From contig CM075853.1 in NCBI GenBank assembly GCA_037975125.1, positions 37,150,113-37,214,112 of the forward strand: DNA of 64,000 bases, read 5' to 3'. The stretch is from Latrodectus hesperus (lineage: Eukaryota; Arthropoda; Arachnida; Araneae; Theridiidae). A model generated the notes under the pieces. The model did no database searches, had not been told where the DNA came from, and saw nothing but the letters and a program-made list of their open reading frames with translations. The position numbers were made by a program, and so were the translations under genes. Positions 1-14,300 of the stretch are shown here, piece after piece. Positions within the stretch are counted from its first letter, which is position 1. The number at the start of each line of letters is the position of its first letter.

Positions 1-1288
1 CCAGTACAATTCAAAATAATGTAGTCCTAGAGATCAGTAATTTTTTCTATTTTCAGAATTGAATATTATAAACTTATTTCTAAACTATATATATCATTTA
101 AATATATGCAACGAATAAATCATTCAACGATAAAAATATTGATAATTCTTGCAGATTATATAAGTGCGACAATATTTTAAAATGTTAAATTTTTTTTCGT
201 ATCAATTCTAAAGATAGGTTATAATTTATATGCTAAAAGCACATTTGAATAAATATATTTCAACCCCCATTCTAATTCCCATTACTAAATTATGAAAGAA
301 TCATTACAGATTCTAGCTTTTTTATTACAATCAAATATCGTATTCTATAGCATAGTTGTATTCTTAAGACTAATTTAAAGTGATATTTATATAAGAATCT
401 GAGATTCTTTGCAAAAATTACCAATACATCGCTATTTACACGAGCTTCTTTTCTAAGATGAATAATAAGAAGTCTTCAGACGTGTCTTTTATAGGACTTC
501 CTTATGACGTCAAATAGGTTACGATTCTTTCACTTCCTTGAGAAGGTTAACAACTGATAGAGTACTAGTTATTTAGGCATTATTGATCTCATTTGAAATC
601 TATTGAAGCTTCTCATATTTTAATCCACTTTCTTGTATATAGTTTTACTAATTACACTCTACACATCAAGAATTTTTAAATTTTAAATAACAGCATTTCA
701 TAATATTCATTTAAATAGGATATATAATCTTTAATTAATGAATTGCATACTAGTTACAAGATATCTTATTCTGAAAGGGCTCAGTATACTTTTAAAGTAC
801 AATAAAATTCTCTTTATTTCTTGAAAAATCCTTAACTTTTTAAATTAATTCTTAAAATTATAATCATTTGCATATATACTCAAAAATACATAGTTATAGT
901 AATGTATAGAATTTTAAGACTTACAATAAAATTATATTTCACTAAAATTAAAGTAATGATTAACTTTGTAAATGAATTCATAATTAACAATCTCTTGGAA
1001 TAAAGAAAATTTATTTTGCAGTATACTGTACCTGCAATTAAATGAGATAAATCATTATAACTATTTTGATTATGATTATTTTAATTACTTTTTATAGAAA
1101 AATAATAAAATTATGGTCTGAAACTAAACGGAAAAATTGCTTTTGGTAATATTGAAAAAAATACTGCACAGTAAAATTCTAACATTTTAATATTAATTTT
1201 GAGAATTTATAACTAAATTAAAATACAGATGTGGGTATTAAATGTTATTAACTAGAAGACAAGCACAGTTAGAGTTACTTTTTAATAA
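1..1288. other. AT-rich non-coding DNA
   Basis: No open frame of useful length, repeat array or recognisable motif is visible. If the BRSK gene continues leftwards, as its first exon implies, this is part of that gene's first intron. Confidence 0.5.
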
Positions 1289-1610
1289 TTGAGATCTCTA
1301 TTCAAAGCTTACATGATAAACATTCACGTGTTTAATGTGTGTTGCCAACTTATTATAATAACTTTTATCACAGAAAAAGGCATATTTTTCTGTCAGCACA
1401 GGCGATTGACCTATATAGCAGATTCTGGAGATTTTAATAGGTCGACGCTTTTTGTCACCACCCCTCAACGAGAAAAACTGCAACATCGTTCCTGAATCGA
1501 TATGAAAGGGGAAAGATATCGATTTTCGTAGACCCTATATCGAACAGTTGCCCTAGAAAACTAAAATGTTCTGTAGCTCTTTTAAGCTGTGTCAGAAATT
1601 TGTTTCTTCC
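1289..1610. other. unassigned G+C-richer island with hairpin
   Basis: The base composition rises above the surrounding AT-rich DNA. Short frames of 62-68 codons are open on both strands (1289-1495 plus, 1298-1486 minus), but neither resembles a family I recognise and no splice pattern supports an exon. A 9-bp perfect inverted repeat lies at 1495-1503 and 1516-1524. It could be an old mobile-element remnant or an intronic regulatory segment; I cannot tell which. Confidence 0.3.
1495..1524. repeat. inverted repeat with mirror-symmetric purine loop
   Basis: The arms AATCGATAT and ATATCGATT are perfect reverse complements. They enclose the 12-nt loop GAAAGGGGAAAG, which is itself a mirror repeat. 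This is directly visible; the function is unknown. Confidence 0.6.
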
Positions 1611-4600
1611 CCTTTCAATCATTTCCTGAACCTAATCCGTTTCCAAACAGTTTCTTTTTGCTTTTGTCTTACCCCAAAATAAATGATTTTATGGACTCGT
1701 TTAAGAGTGTTTTTCTTCATTCAAACAAAAAAAAAATTGAAGTTAATTTATTTTGCTTTTCTTTAGTGTTCTCATGGTATTATATTTTTAGTTGCTCCTG
1801 AAAAGGAAATTATTTATTATTTTTTCTTTTTCTCCTTCCACGAATTTAACATGAATTTAGATAAAAAAAATCATAACAAATATGCTGTACTTGATGTTGC
1901 ACAGAAAGCCTAGTGGTAATTTCCTTAATTGTAAATTAGATAGATATATCTCCATTGTGAAAATTTATTTAAAATATTATGATTTCTTATTAACTAATAG
2001 TCACAAAAATCTATGTTTTTAGGTAAATAATAAAATTTAAATTTTTATGCGATCCCTTGGTTATATAAGTTATGAAAGCTTCTTACTTAAATATAAATTA
2101 ATTTATGAAAGCTTTTTCTTACAATGCATAATGTAAAAAATTACTACATTGCTACTGAAATTGTTCAAATTAGCTAACACTGAATTTTAGTTATCTTTAA
2201 ACACATTAAGTTACAGGAATTTTAAAGAGACAAATTAAAATTGAAGGGAATTTGTTTTTACTTTTTTGTAAGGTGCAAAATTAATTTTTGAAAGTTTTCT
2301 GTCTGAATTGATTATAAACTTCAGTTTTTTCTGCCTAACATATTTCACAGTTCAAGTGAATAAAATTAATGCTAAATATTTATTACTGAAATTATTTTTA
2401 CACTTTCCACTTTTTTTAATTGAAATAGTTTAAAACTACGCTAACTAATTTTGGTGGGAAAATAATTGAGTTTTTATTTTACTTAGGTATGAAATTTACT
2501 TTGAATAATCTGGGCATCAATCTCTTGATTAATTTAATAAAAATTAAAGACACAATGTCACCTTATTTTACACATATTTGAAATTTGTAAATTATAAATA
2601 GCTACTGGGCTTTTCTTTAGAATAACATTTGGTATTCTAAATAATTTTTTAGAACATTATTTATTTTAGAATACTTAGTTTTCTTTTTATTTTACAAAAT
2701 ATGTAATTAGTGTATAAGAGAGAAAAGAAAACTCTAAGTCATACAGAACTACTTTTAAGAAAACGAATGTACATTTTATCCTTTTAAAGTGATTTTATAT
2801 ATTAAATTATATTAATTTAAAATCAATTTTAAAATTTTAGTGAGAAAATATTGATTAAAATTGGTTAAATACGTGATAAATGAAGATTTTCTGTGTAATC
2901 TTTTACAGATTAAAATTTCAAAATAATTATGATTGTGAATTCAAAACTAATATTGATTTTGGAAAATTAGAGAAGAAAACCTTATCTATTTTCCTTCTTT
3001 AAAAAAGAAATAATTGCCATTTAAAATTTCATTAATAACTATTTCATTTATCACTGAGATAAGGTAAACTCTATTTTAACCTAATGATAGAGTGTAACGA
3101 AGAAAATATGTATACTTATTAGTATTACCTGTTCATCTAATGATTGATTGGAATTTCCGAATGAAAATCAGGAAATTTGAACCAATTATTAGATTGATCA
3201 AAACGCACCACATATATTCCTTTATATAATTAATTATAAACATTAAAAATAGATTGTAGAATAAGCCAGTACTCATGTGAAAACTGAAAAAATATTATCA
3301 AAACTTTCTTTTAACAAAATAACGTCATAGCAATTTTTCATTGATAACTTGCTTCTAGTGAATCTTGAAAAATATCCCAAAATCTAAATCACATCACGGT
3401 AAGGTGAAATTTAAAAAAGAGTTGTTCTATATGATTTATAGACTACGCACACATTGATAATATCACAATTCTTAGTTAATATTTGAGCGTGAATAAGTCT
3501 TAGTTGAATTTTAAAGAATTTTATTATTTCAATATTAAATAGTTGTAATTGCTCTAAATATTATTACTTTTACAGATTATAAAATGAAAAAAAATTTATG
3601 ATTAAAAAATGGGCCGTAAAAACTTTAGAATGTTTTGAACTAAATGTCTTTTCTCATCGATAAAATTATATAAATATTCAAAACTATCAGCATTTTGAAG
3701 CTGATTCTGGGTTTAGGAAAATAATTCAAATCGAACAATATAAAATCAGCCAAGAACATTTTGATGAGAATCAGTATTAAATATAACCGCACAATTAACA
3801 TATATATCATATAATATCATCACCTTTAAACAATAAATTTGTTTCATCTATGATTTTTATTGAAACATATGGGAATATGGATATTTATGAAATTTTGGAT
3901 AGGTAAATATTTAAATGGATAATTAGATGGACATTTTTATAGCCTTAATTATGCCTTATTAATATGGCTCTTTTGCCTTTAAAGGGCCCTTTTGAGTGCA
4001 ATATTTAAGATACTTTGTGAAGATGATTGCTATTAATTTTAATCTGCTGCTTAAAAATTCTCTTTACGATTTGTTGATTTAAAATTGATTCTAAGAGATA
4101 ATACAGTAGAAATGAGATAATATCAAATTCAAATTTTTTTCTTCCATACAAAATAGATTACTCATTGTGCTTATCATAAATGTTTTGAAATTGTATTAGA
4201 AATTAAAACTCAACTGAGAGAAAATTATCGCCACAACTGATGAAATCCAATATGGATGAAAATCTAACATTTTGCAAATGTTAAGTTTAATAACCATGAG
4301 GGAATGATACCAGAATTTATAAAAAGTACTTAAGTTCGAGATTAAGGAATATGATTTATTAGTCATATAAGCACCATATTATGAAAATCAACTTAAATGA
4401 GAACCATTTTTTTATAAAATGCATTACATTGAAATGATTAAATTATATCCATTTTTAACTAATGAAACGAAAGTTTTAATTTTTATACTAAATAAATTTG
4501 GCAATAATTACAGATAGTGAGTGATTAACAGAAAATTGATCGCTAATAAACAATTAAATATTATGTTAATAATTGGGGTATGCCAAACTATGATGCTTAT

Positions 4601-6795
4601 AAGAATAGTTAAAGCTAACAAATACTTAAAAGAGAAGTCCTAAAATATCCATTTCTATCACAAATGTTTATTTGGTAGCATAACGGTAGATTTTATTGCA
4701 ACTGAACAATTGATGTAGAATGAAGACGTTTTTTAATACATTCTATGTTGGATGTACTTGAACAGTGTCTTGTTAGAGCCTGGTTCTCAATGTACTTTGG
4801 CGTTAAATAATCATGATAAGTCTTTCAAACATTATAGATGCAATGAGAGTTGTTGAGCAAGCGTTATTATATTTTTGCTCCAATTGTGTTGCATACATCT
4901 ATTTCATGCAATGCAACTGAAAAGTGGATAAATAGCATTTTGATAATCATTTGCGAGCAATCAATGTTTTTATCCATAAAACATGAATCATACCATCTAT
5001 TATCTCAATATTGAAGATCATCTTGTATTGTTGGTTTAATTGACATTTATCGAACTGAACAATGCAGTTTCATTCATTTGTTCATGTCTAACGTTCAATA
5101 TTCCTTATCAATCATGCATTTTTTTGTTGTAAGAATAGAATGAAAGTGTGTTATATTGTCACAATTCTAAAAACATATATGTTAAAGAATAATTAAACAT
5201 GTGACAGCTAAAATTAAATATTTGTAATTTGCAATTAATTATATATTTTATTTTTCAATTTGAAGGATATCGGTAACAAATATTTATGAAAAAAATAACC
5301 ATCATATATTAGGTAATAGAGAATATTTATATTTTTCAATAGTTTTTTTTATTTAGTGTTAAAAATGTAGTGATAAAAGGAAAATTTCTTACTATTAATA
5401 ATTTTTATCTTTATTTCAGTTTTTTTATAATTTTTAGAATCATTTGCAGAAATTAACATTAGTGTTGTATTGCCACAAATACTTCTATTTTGAAAAACAC
5501 CTGTATAAAAATACATACTGCAGAAAGACACAATTTATATACCATAAATGTACATGAGTATATATGTAAAATATGCAAATTAATATGTGGAAATTATAAT
5601 TATAATTTGAAAAATTTATGGTATTCATCTAAAGATAAAAAACATAGAATTAAACTCTTCTTTTATATTACATTTTCATACGAAATTCTAAAAAGATTTG
5701 GAGGGAAGGTAAAGAATATGCCTAAAGCTATGAAATATCGTTTCATTAATATTATTTTATATTTTGTTTTTCTATCCTTTATTTTCCTAAATAACTTGAG
5801 GCGATGAATATATTTCCGTAATTATTTTCTCAATAAAGGGTTCCTCATTCATCCCTCCCCCAAAAAAGCGATTCTATTATGAATCATGTAGCGCCACCAA
5901 TGGTTTCCAGTGGAAGCTCCAAGATTACCTTCTATTGGACTTAATTAGTCTGAGAAGCCATCAGAATTCTGAAATAATTATTTTACTCAGAGCTCATTAA
6001 TGTCATTTCTTCTTTGCTACAAAGAAAATGTACCCGTTACAGTCACGAAAGCCTAGTTAATTACACAGTTATTCAAAAGGCATTCCATTACCTTGTACCT
6101 TTTCTTATCAGACGATTTTTAACTTTATGAGTCTTTCTGACATTCAAACGGAATTGGTCGTGACATTTACAAATTTTTAATATAGCGGTAATTTGAAAAA
6201 AGTTGAGAAAATTCCAAAAGGCATTAATTATCATTTTGATACAATTTGTAGATTTAAGTGAGAAATAACGAAGATTTGCGAGGTAATTCATTTCTTTTTA
6301 TAAGTACCGTCTTTAGTAAATACGCCTTTGGTAAGGGACTTGATTGCTGTAGTATTTATGTCAATTTTTATCACTTTAGAATTTTTTAAAAGATTAAAAA
6401 TATTATAAATGAAATATTTTACAAATTAAAAGAAGTATAAATCAAATCTTCTTAAAAAAACTTTTTATTAAAAAGAAAGAAACGCGAAATATTATTAAAT
6501 TTTTTAACTCTTCTTAATTAAATTCCTAAGTAAATGATAAAATATTTCTGAAAAATGCCAGGCCAATTAATTAATATTATTTAACTTTAAGAAATTTGCA
6601 AATAATTCATTAAAATAAAGTTTGAACAATTCTAAATAAATGAAAAAGTATTTCAAGGAAATGAAAGACTAATTAATTTACATTTTTTTACGTTAAATAA
6701 TTTGCAACCACATTAATAATAAAAAATACTTTAAATATAAATAAAATTGAATTTTTTAAAGACATTGGAAAGTATCAATGTTTAATGCTAGAGTT
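1611..6795. other. AT-rich non-coding DNA
   Basis: The stretch is mostly homogeneous A+T-rich sequence. A slightly G+C-richer patch at about 5830-6110 was read on both strands and shows no known protein motif. The plus-strand frame at 5490-5807 (105 codons) has low-complexity Lys/Asn/Ile/Tyr composition, as expected for chance ORFs in such DNA. Nothing else was seen. Confidence 0.45.
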
Positions 6796-6821
6796 TATAT
6801 ATATATATATATATATATATA
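6796..6821. repeat. (TA)n microsatellite
   Basis: This is an uninterrupted TA dinucleotide run of about 13 units. Confidence 0.95.
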
Positions 6822-8885
6822 CATAAGGGAAAATTAAATTCTTAATAAGTAAAAAATAATTTTTTAGCAATGTATTTACACCATTAATTCAATATGACTT
6901 TTTATGTTCCAAAGTTAAGCAAGTAGATTTCAAAAGTTCATATCATTATTAGAACAAAAAAAAATTTAATTGTTTTACAAAACTGTATTTTTTGTCTTTA
7001 TTTTATTTAAGGTTACTTTAGAAGTGACACTTGTGCTCTTCATTTCTAGGTTAATCATGGTGTAGCTATTAATTTACTTATTAATTAGTAGTTTTTAATA
7101 ATTAGTAATTATTTAGTAATTTTTAAGCCAATTGTTTTGATTAGAAAAATTAGTTTTATTTTTTGTTTATTTTGCAAATGTATGAACTTCATCTAGAATA
7201 TCTATATTAAATAATTTTTTTATTTATCAAAAAGTTTTCACAATTCAATGATAACTACAAATCAGTCAATTTAGGCAATATTTAGTATTTTGTTCAATAT
7301 AAGAAATGATAAAACTTATGTTTTTACAAAATTAAACAACTCCCTTGAGCTTAATAAAGCAGAAGGAATTCATTAGAAATAATATATATGTGCTTCGTAC
7401 ATAAAAACATACATAAGGATATTTTATCTATATTTTAAATAATTTTCAAAATTAAAATCTAAAAATCTGTTATTTAATATTTTACTATATATTTTAACAT
7501 TTAACTTTTTCTCGTGTATATAAATTGACGTATGATTAAAACACAATGAGCATTTTTAATTGTACATCATTTTAATATTTTACTTAAATTTCTTATTTTT
7601 CAGTTTTACATCACTCTAAAATTACCTTTGAAACTTCAAATACTAATCTAAATAAATTAAATGATCATAATATTAAATATAAAAAATTAAATGATAATTG
7701 AATGATCTCAACGTTTCATTTGCAACTCAGAATACATTGTAATGTTATTAAAAATTTCAATAAAATTTAAAACTTTACGTAATTATAATTTTAAATAATA
7801 TGCTGTGTCTAATCAAATAAAATAGAATGCCAATATACTCTAATTCATTTTTTAAAATATATTTAAAAAATACTAGTAATATTTATGTGCGTTTTTCTAA
7901 TAAAAACCTGAGGAAGTTAAATATATGGAAAAAATTATTCCATTGTTTATAAGATATAAATGTCAACAATGCATTTTTTATGCGTCTCTTTTTAAAATTA
8001 GTTATCTAAATTTTTATAAATTTACAGAAATAGGTAAAATTTAGAAAATTTTAAATTTTACCAAATAATTTGAAAACATTAAAATTTTGTATGATGGTTT
8101 AAAAAATTAAAAATGTTTACTTTGGTAAAAAATAGAATTAGCATACATAACAACAATAACGTATATTAAAATCAGGTATTTAAGAAAATTTTTAAATTTC
8201 TGCTTTCAGTCCTAAAGCTTCATTGCTAAAAGCACATACGCATATTTTAGCAGATAAAGAGCTTAAAAAACAAGATCTAATAACATTATTTTACGACACA
8301 ATTTGAGGATTGTGTCGAAAGAATTGTGTCTCTAGATGACAATAAGTGCTTTTCTGAATCTGTATAAAAAATAGAAAAACAGAATTCTCCTAAACCTTAC
8401 AATACATCCAAAGTCACGCATTTGGAAAAAAAATCAAAATTCCATTTTCATTTTCAACTTTAAAAAAAACATGCAAAAACAGAGGGTGGAGATAACAAGA
8501 AATATTTGGTGTTCACTTCCATTTTCTGCTCCCAAAAGAGCTATAATATCTGGATATTTTCCCTTTTTACTATTATTTAATATAATGGTGGATGCATAGA
8601 AAATGCTGTATGCTTAAGGAAGTGTCGGTTGCTTACAAGAAAATGTTGTTATGTCAATAATTTTTATTTCGCAAATGTTCTTAGCTTCTATAACTTGTGA
8701 TAAGTAATTTATTAAAAAGGGGAAATTCTATATTTTGCGATAATAAAAGGCATGTTATTAAGGACACTTAGAAATTCATATAAGTCATCTAATATGAAAA
8801 ATAACCTATTAAATGATGTATTTGAGTTTAAGAAATAAAATATAAATTGCTATTGAGGTCCTTAAATTCAGATATTTGTTAATGG

Positions 8886-8888
<3 letters not shown>
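6822..8888. other. AT-rich non-coding DNA
   Basis: I see no gene, RNA gene or structured repeat in this stretch. Confidence 0.45.

Positions 8889-8973
<85 letters not shown>
8889..8973. repeat. (TA)n microsatellite
   Basis: A long TA run has one G interruption at 8960. Reading frames through it give meaningless Tyr-Ile repeats and are not genes. Confidence 0.95.
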
Positions 8974-10402
8974 CTGTTTTATAATAGCATAATGATTTCT
9001 TTTAGCAGACTTTGTTAACGTCATCTTTCTAATGAAAAACTTTTCACTATATAAAACTATTCTAATTTATTAATATGTAATTCTATATAAAACTTAACTA
9101 ATTTATTAATATGTAATTATATTTTGCTAATTTTTACATGAATGCAAAGTCACAAGAAAGCTATCTAAAAATTTTAAAGTTTTTATAATATGAAACAACT
9201 TTTTTTTAATTCAAATTATATTTTTTCAATTTTTAAATATCTAAATAATGAAAAGAAACTTTTCCATTACGAGAGAATTTTAGTTTTAAAACTTGTAAAT
9301 AAATTAATTGTAATTATAAAAATAATATTCTGATATATATATATATATATATGCTATTGTTTCAAAAAAAATACTGACACTCAAAAGCTTTTTCCAAGTG
9401 AAAAATAAAATGAATTGTATATTTCGTGAAAATAAGTTTCAAAATAGAATAGAAAACAATAAAAATTTATTCAGATATATGAGATAGATACGTGTACGTG
9501 GTATTTAGAAAGTAATTTTACTTTTATAAATTGATAAAAATTGAATAAAAATATAGAAAAAAATAGAATTTTATTTAGTTCACCGAAATGAAAACCAGTG
9601 AAAAAACAAAATTAAATACTATTTTAGAAATAACCTGAATAAAAGCCAAATCACACAGATACTTTTCCTAATCATTTGTATTTAAAATAATATTTTCTCG
9701 ATATTATTCATAAATAAAAAAATGTAAAAAATGGCAGTAAGAAATGGAATTTTTATAATGTTCCTTCTTATGCATTGCATTTACACAATTTTTCTTAAAA
9801 CTTCTATAATTTATATACATTACAAACAACGATTATAAATCAGTAAAAAAGTATATTTGACTAGTAAAAACCATCTTTAAATGAACGAACTCTTTTGCAA
9901 TAACTTATTTGATTTGATTGCGAAAAACCAAATTTGACTTACCGTTTTGATAAAAGCAATTCAAGTGAATTTTTAGCATTCAAAACTGATATTGTTGAAC
10001 TAACTTCAATTAAAATTATGATTAATCAAGAATAAACTGACATTTTATTTATTAATGTATTTTTTACGTGTAAATATTCCAACTTAAAGAAAGTAAAGAA
10101 TACTTGACACCGAGCAATCAAGTATTGAAGTTTCAAATTCTTTTTTTGTATATTTGATTATTTAAGCGATTTCACTTTACTATGAGAAAATAAAATAGAG
10201 AAAATCATGACTTATCAATTCATTGACACTCTTTGCTGAGAGTTTAAAATTCTTATATATTTGTATTACATCTTACAATAACAGTAAAGAGTTTATAGAT
10301 TCTATTGTAAAGAAACTAACAAACAATTTTATTAGTCTTTTTAAAGTATTTCTTAGATCAATAAGTACTTTCCATTTTTACTGATTTTTATCTGTCTTAT
10401 TT
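8974..10402. other. AT-rich non-coding DNA with a short TA run
   Basis: The stretch contains a minor (TA)10-type run at 9333-9352. Nothing else is recognisable. Confidence 0.45.
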
Positions 10403-10673
10403 AATATTCTGGCACAGGTGCCGTACAATCCAGGATGCCGAATTCGGAGATTGGCGATTTTTTGATGGATTTTCTTATGTATCTGGCAACTTCGTTTTTA
10501 TTATGTCCTACATATGAAGACCTATAAGAATTATGCAGAAAATTCTATTTTGGTAACTCTAGTATTTACGTCATCATGCACGTCACGATTCGTCATCTTG
10601 GCAACATTTCTTCATCGCCAAAAACATTCAGAATTTGGAATCATGGATTATACAGCACCTGTGCCAATATTCT
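10403..10673. mobile_element. 255-bp non-autonomous inverted-repeat DNA transposon (MITE) with 8-bp target duplication
   Basis: The element body is 10411-10665. It starts GGCACAGGTGCCGTACAATC and the reverse complement of its right end reads GGCACAGGTGCTGTATAATC. About 20 of the outer 22 bases match, and weaker inverted similarity continues inward, including TCTGGCAAC against the complement of the TTGGCAACA segment. It is flanked by a perfect 8-bp direct repeat AATATTCT at 10403-10410 and 10666-10673. An 8-bp duplication with GG termini fits Merlin-type transposons and less well hAT, whose ends usually begin CAG. The frames inside are short and not transposase, so it must have depended on a partner element. 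Superfamily is inference; the inverted-repeat and duplication structure is directly visible. Confidence 0.85.
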
Positions 10674-11367
<694 letters not shown>

Positions 11368-11368
<1 letters not shown>

Positions 11369-14200
11369 CTTCTGAGCAATTTTGCAATAATCCAATGAAG
11401 AATTAAAAATATATGTTTTTAATACATTAATGATGTTTCAACAAAAATGATATATTTTAATAGCGTATCTTTTTGTATTGGTCGGAGCATTTGCATTATT
11501 TCAAAAGATTTGACACACATAAAGCAACACTTGTATGGTGATTACTTTGAAATTCGTGAGATTTTTTTGTGATACAACACATTTGCTGAAATAAATATCA
11601 GCGTATAGTATTCCTTTCATATAATCTGTGTTCTCAAAATTATACATTGAAATTAAATTAAAATTAAGATAAGAGTTCTATATTTTAAATCTTCACGTAC
11701 CGCTTAGGAAAAAAAAATTATTATTGTTTTCAAAATATATAAATAAATATATTTTTATTTGCTCCTTTCAATTTATAAACACTGTACGAATCACATAATT
11801 TTTTTAAAAAAACAGTTTTAAAATTGAAAGAAAAGTGTTCTTTTTTAAAAAAATTATCCTTCAGAAGTAAAAATTTCTATACTTTATGATATAGTATAAT
11901 TATTATTTAATTGAAGGGCAACTAAATGAACATTATCATCAAAGAAAAAGAACGAGAAGAAAAGATATTTCTGAAAAATAAAACTTCAAAAGCTGTGAAA
12001 ATATTTAACAACAAAAAAGGAAATAAATATATTTATGAGCTATATTGAAAATGTTAATTAAAAATCGAGGTAGTTAAATTTTTATTAAAACTAGTTAGTT
12101 TATATCAACGATAAAGTATTTTTCATACAGCACATTTAATGAATTTTCATATAGTCTAAATAAATAATTTTTTCTTTATAAAAGTTTTATTTATAAAGCT
12201 AACTTTTGATAATCCAACAACTCAGGGTTGAATTTATCTTGTTAATTACCAACCCGCCTTATCAATTTCTGTACAAAATGAATTTCAAAGATGATTTAAA
12301 AACAAATGTAAGAATCATACATATATAAGCATAATTTATCAACTTTTTAAAAAACAAAATTTATACATTTTATTATAATGTAAATATTGGTGTTATTTTC
12401 TAATGTTTTGTACCAAAAGAACAAGCCTTTATACTTTGTTTTTACATAATATCTCACAAACATTAATTTTTTTATATTGATCTTGGTTAAGAAAATGCTA
12501 TGATACATTGTTTATCAAATAAAACCTTTCAACATTTGTGTGTATGTATGAATATAACTTACATTCTGAATAAGCGTTCAAGTTTGGAAACATTTGCTTA
12601 TAGTGAAAAATTAATAAAAATATTAATCAAGATTATTATAAATTAGATTGATTTGAAATTTTTTAAATATGCTACATTCTATTCTTGATATTGTAGTGAA
12701 TCTGCGTATAACTGGGTTTATTGATTATCATTGAACAAATAGCATCCATTAATACATAATCTTTCACCATAAGCACAATGGAGGAGCGAATTCAACAATT
12801 GATTGATTGATACAGAGAAATCTACTCTGGGTACTTGATGTTTCGATTGATATTATGTTAGTAATTAAATCATCCATTACTTATGTACAGACCATATTTT
12901 GCATATTATATAAAAAATTATTGTACCAATCCAAGATATGAAAATTTCTCTAAATAGAAGATTCTTATTCTTCATTGGTTTTTATATAGAAAAACATGCT
13001 GTTAAAAATTTACTTACGTAAAAAATATATTTCATTATACATTTAAATTTATTATGTACTCTCTTAAGAAATTGGGTATAATCGGTATTTTTTATCACTC
13101 GATGTGTGTAAGTCAGATTTGATTATATAACTCGTTTACGAACTCAAATAAATCATTTTTAGTATTCAGTTTATAGAAAAATATGCCATTAGATAAAATT
13201 TAATCTTTTTTAATAAGATGATTTTCATTCTGAAAGATTGACTGAATTCTAAGAAATAAAAAAATAGAAATTCACTCCATTTTATTTGAATTCTTTTTGT
13301 TTATGTAGAGAGAGTAATTAATCTCTTATAGCATGAAATTATTTCTGTGATATTGTTTTAGTATGAAAATATGATAAGTCTGTTACATACACATAAAAAA
13401 CGTAAATAAAATACAAGCATCATTAAAAACAAAATTCTAGATATTACAAATAAATTAAATATTGTATTTACTTATAACTTAATATGCATTAACAGTGACT
13501 AATATAATTTACCTTATATGTAATAATCAATAAATTTTAGAAACGTAAAAACTGTTGCTTATTTACTTATTTTAACCTCGATAATTTCTTTTCAAAAAGT
13601 ACAAAGCTGGAAATACCTCCGTCTCATAATACTAAAGTTTAACGAACTGTTATGATTGATGAGAAAAGAAAAATAAATTGTTGGCAGAAGGAGGGCAAAA
13701 AAGGAATGTTGGTCTTTGTAAATTACTACCAGGGGAATACAAATGCAGTTAACGTTTTGTATAGATAATGACAATCCATTATAAATGTAAGAAGAATGTT
13801 TCCCAAAAAATATGACAGTTATTCTTCGATGATAATGGGAAAACTTGAAAGCAGAAATGTTTTTAGAAAAGTTAGAATTCATAAATACTTAAGATTTATT
13901 ATAATCCTACAAAGTTCGATAAATTAGGTTATATTAAGATGCCAAAATCCCCCAAATTAATGTGACTTAAAAATTATTCTTACAATTTTCTAGAGTTAAT
14001 AATGGGTACTTTGATTTGCATATAATTAATGAGAAAAACTGGAAAATTAGTGAGGTGTTTAAAATAAAATCGATTATAACGGATTTCGGACTATGTTTGT
14101 AAAATGCTTAAATAGTATAAAGTACTATTTAAATATTTTATATTTATCATTCGTATACTATGAGTACTTTTGAATAGGGATGGTTATCTTTACCTATACT
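11368..14200. other. AT-rich non-coding DNA
   Basis: A 96-codon minus-strand frame at 13592-13882 has no recognisable domain and no supporting splice or codon signal. I see no feature to annotate. Confidence 0.4.
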
Positions 14201-14214
14201 GACAGATGATTTAT

Positions 14215-14300
14215 ATTGCTTAGCATTTTTGTTTCTTCTTAGCTCGCTTTGGATTCGAATCCCAGGGAAATAAAGATAGTTAATGTATATTTCACTTCTT
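14215..14300 (+). repeat. possible tRNA-like SINE remnant
   Basis: The segment GGATTCGAATCCCAGGG near 14252-14268 matches an RNA polymerase III B box (GGTTCGAATCC type). The sequence 5' of it only loosely resembles an A box. There is no visible tail or target duplication. A chance match is possible. Confidence 0.25.

Noticed and set aside
5490..5807. 105-codon plus-strand frame
   Set aside because: Low-complexity Lys/Asn/Ile/Tyr protein without a domain, beginning in AT-rich background.
8809..9024. Open frame of about 70 codons through the TA array
   Set aside because: The protein is a Tyr-Ile repeat produced by the microsatellite. The same applies to frames at 11160-11387, 31125-31307, 36182-36502 and 50208-50462.
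13592..13882. 96-codon minus-strand frame
   Set aside because: Composition is as expected for chance frames in AT-rich DNA, with no recognised motif.
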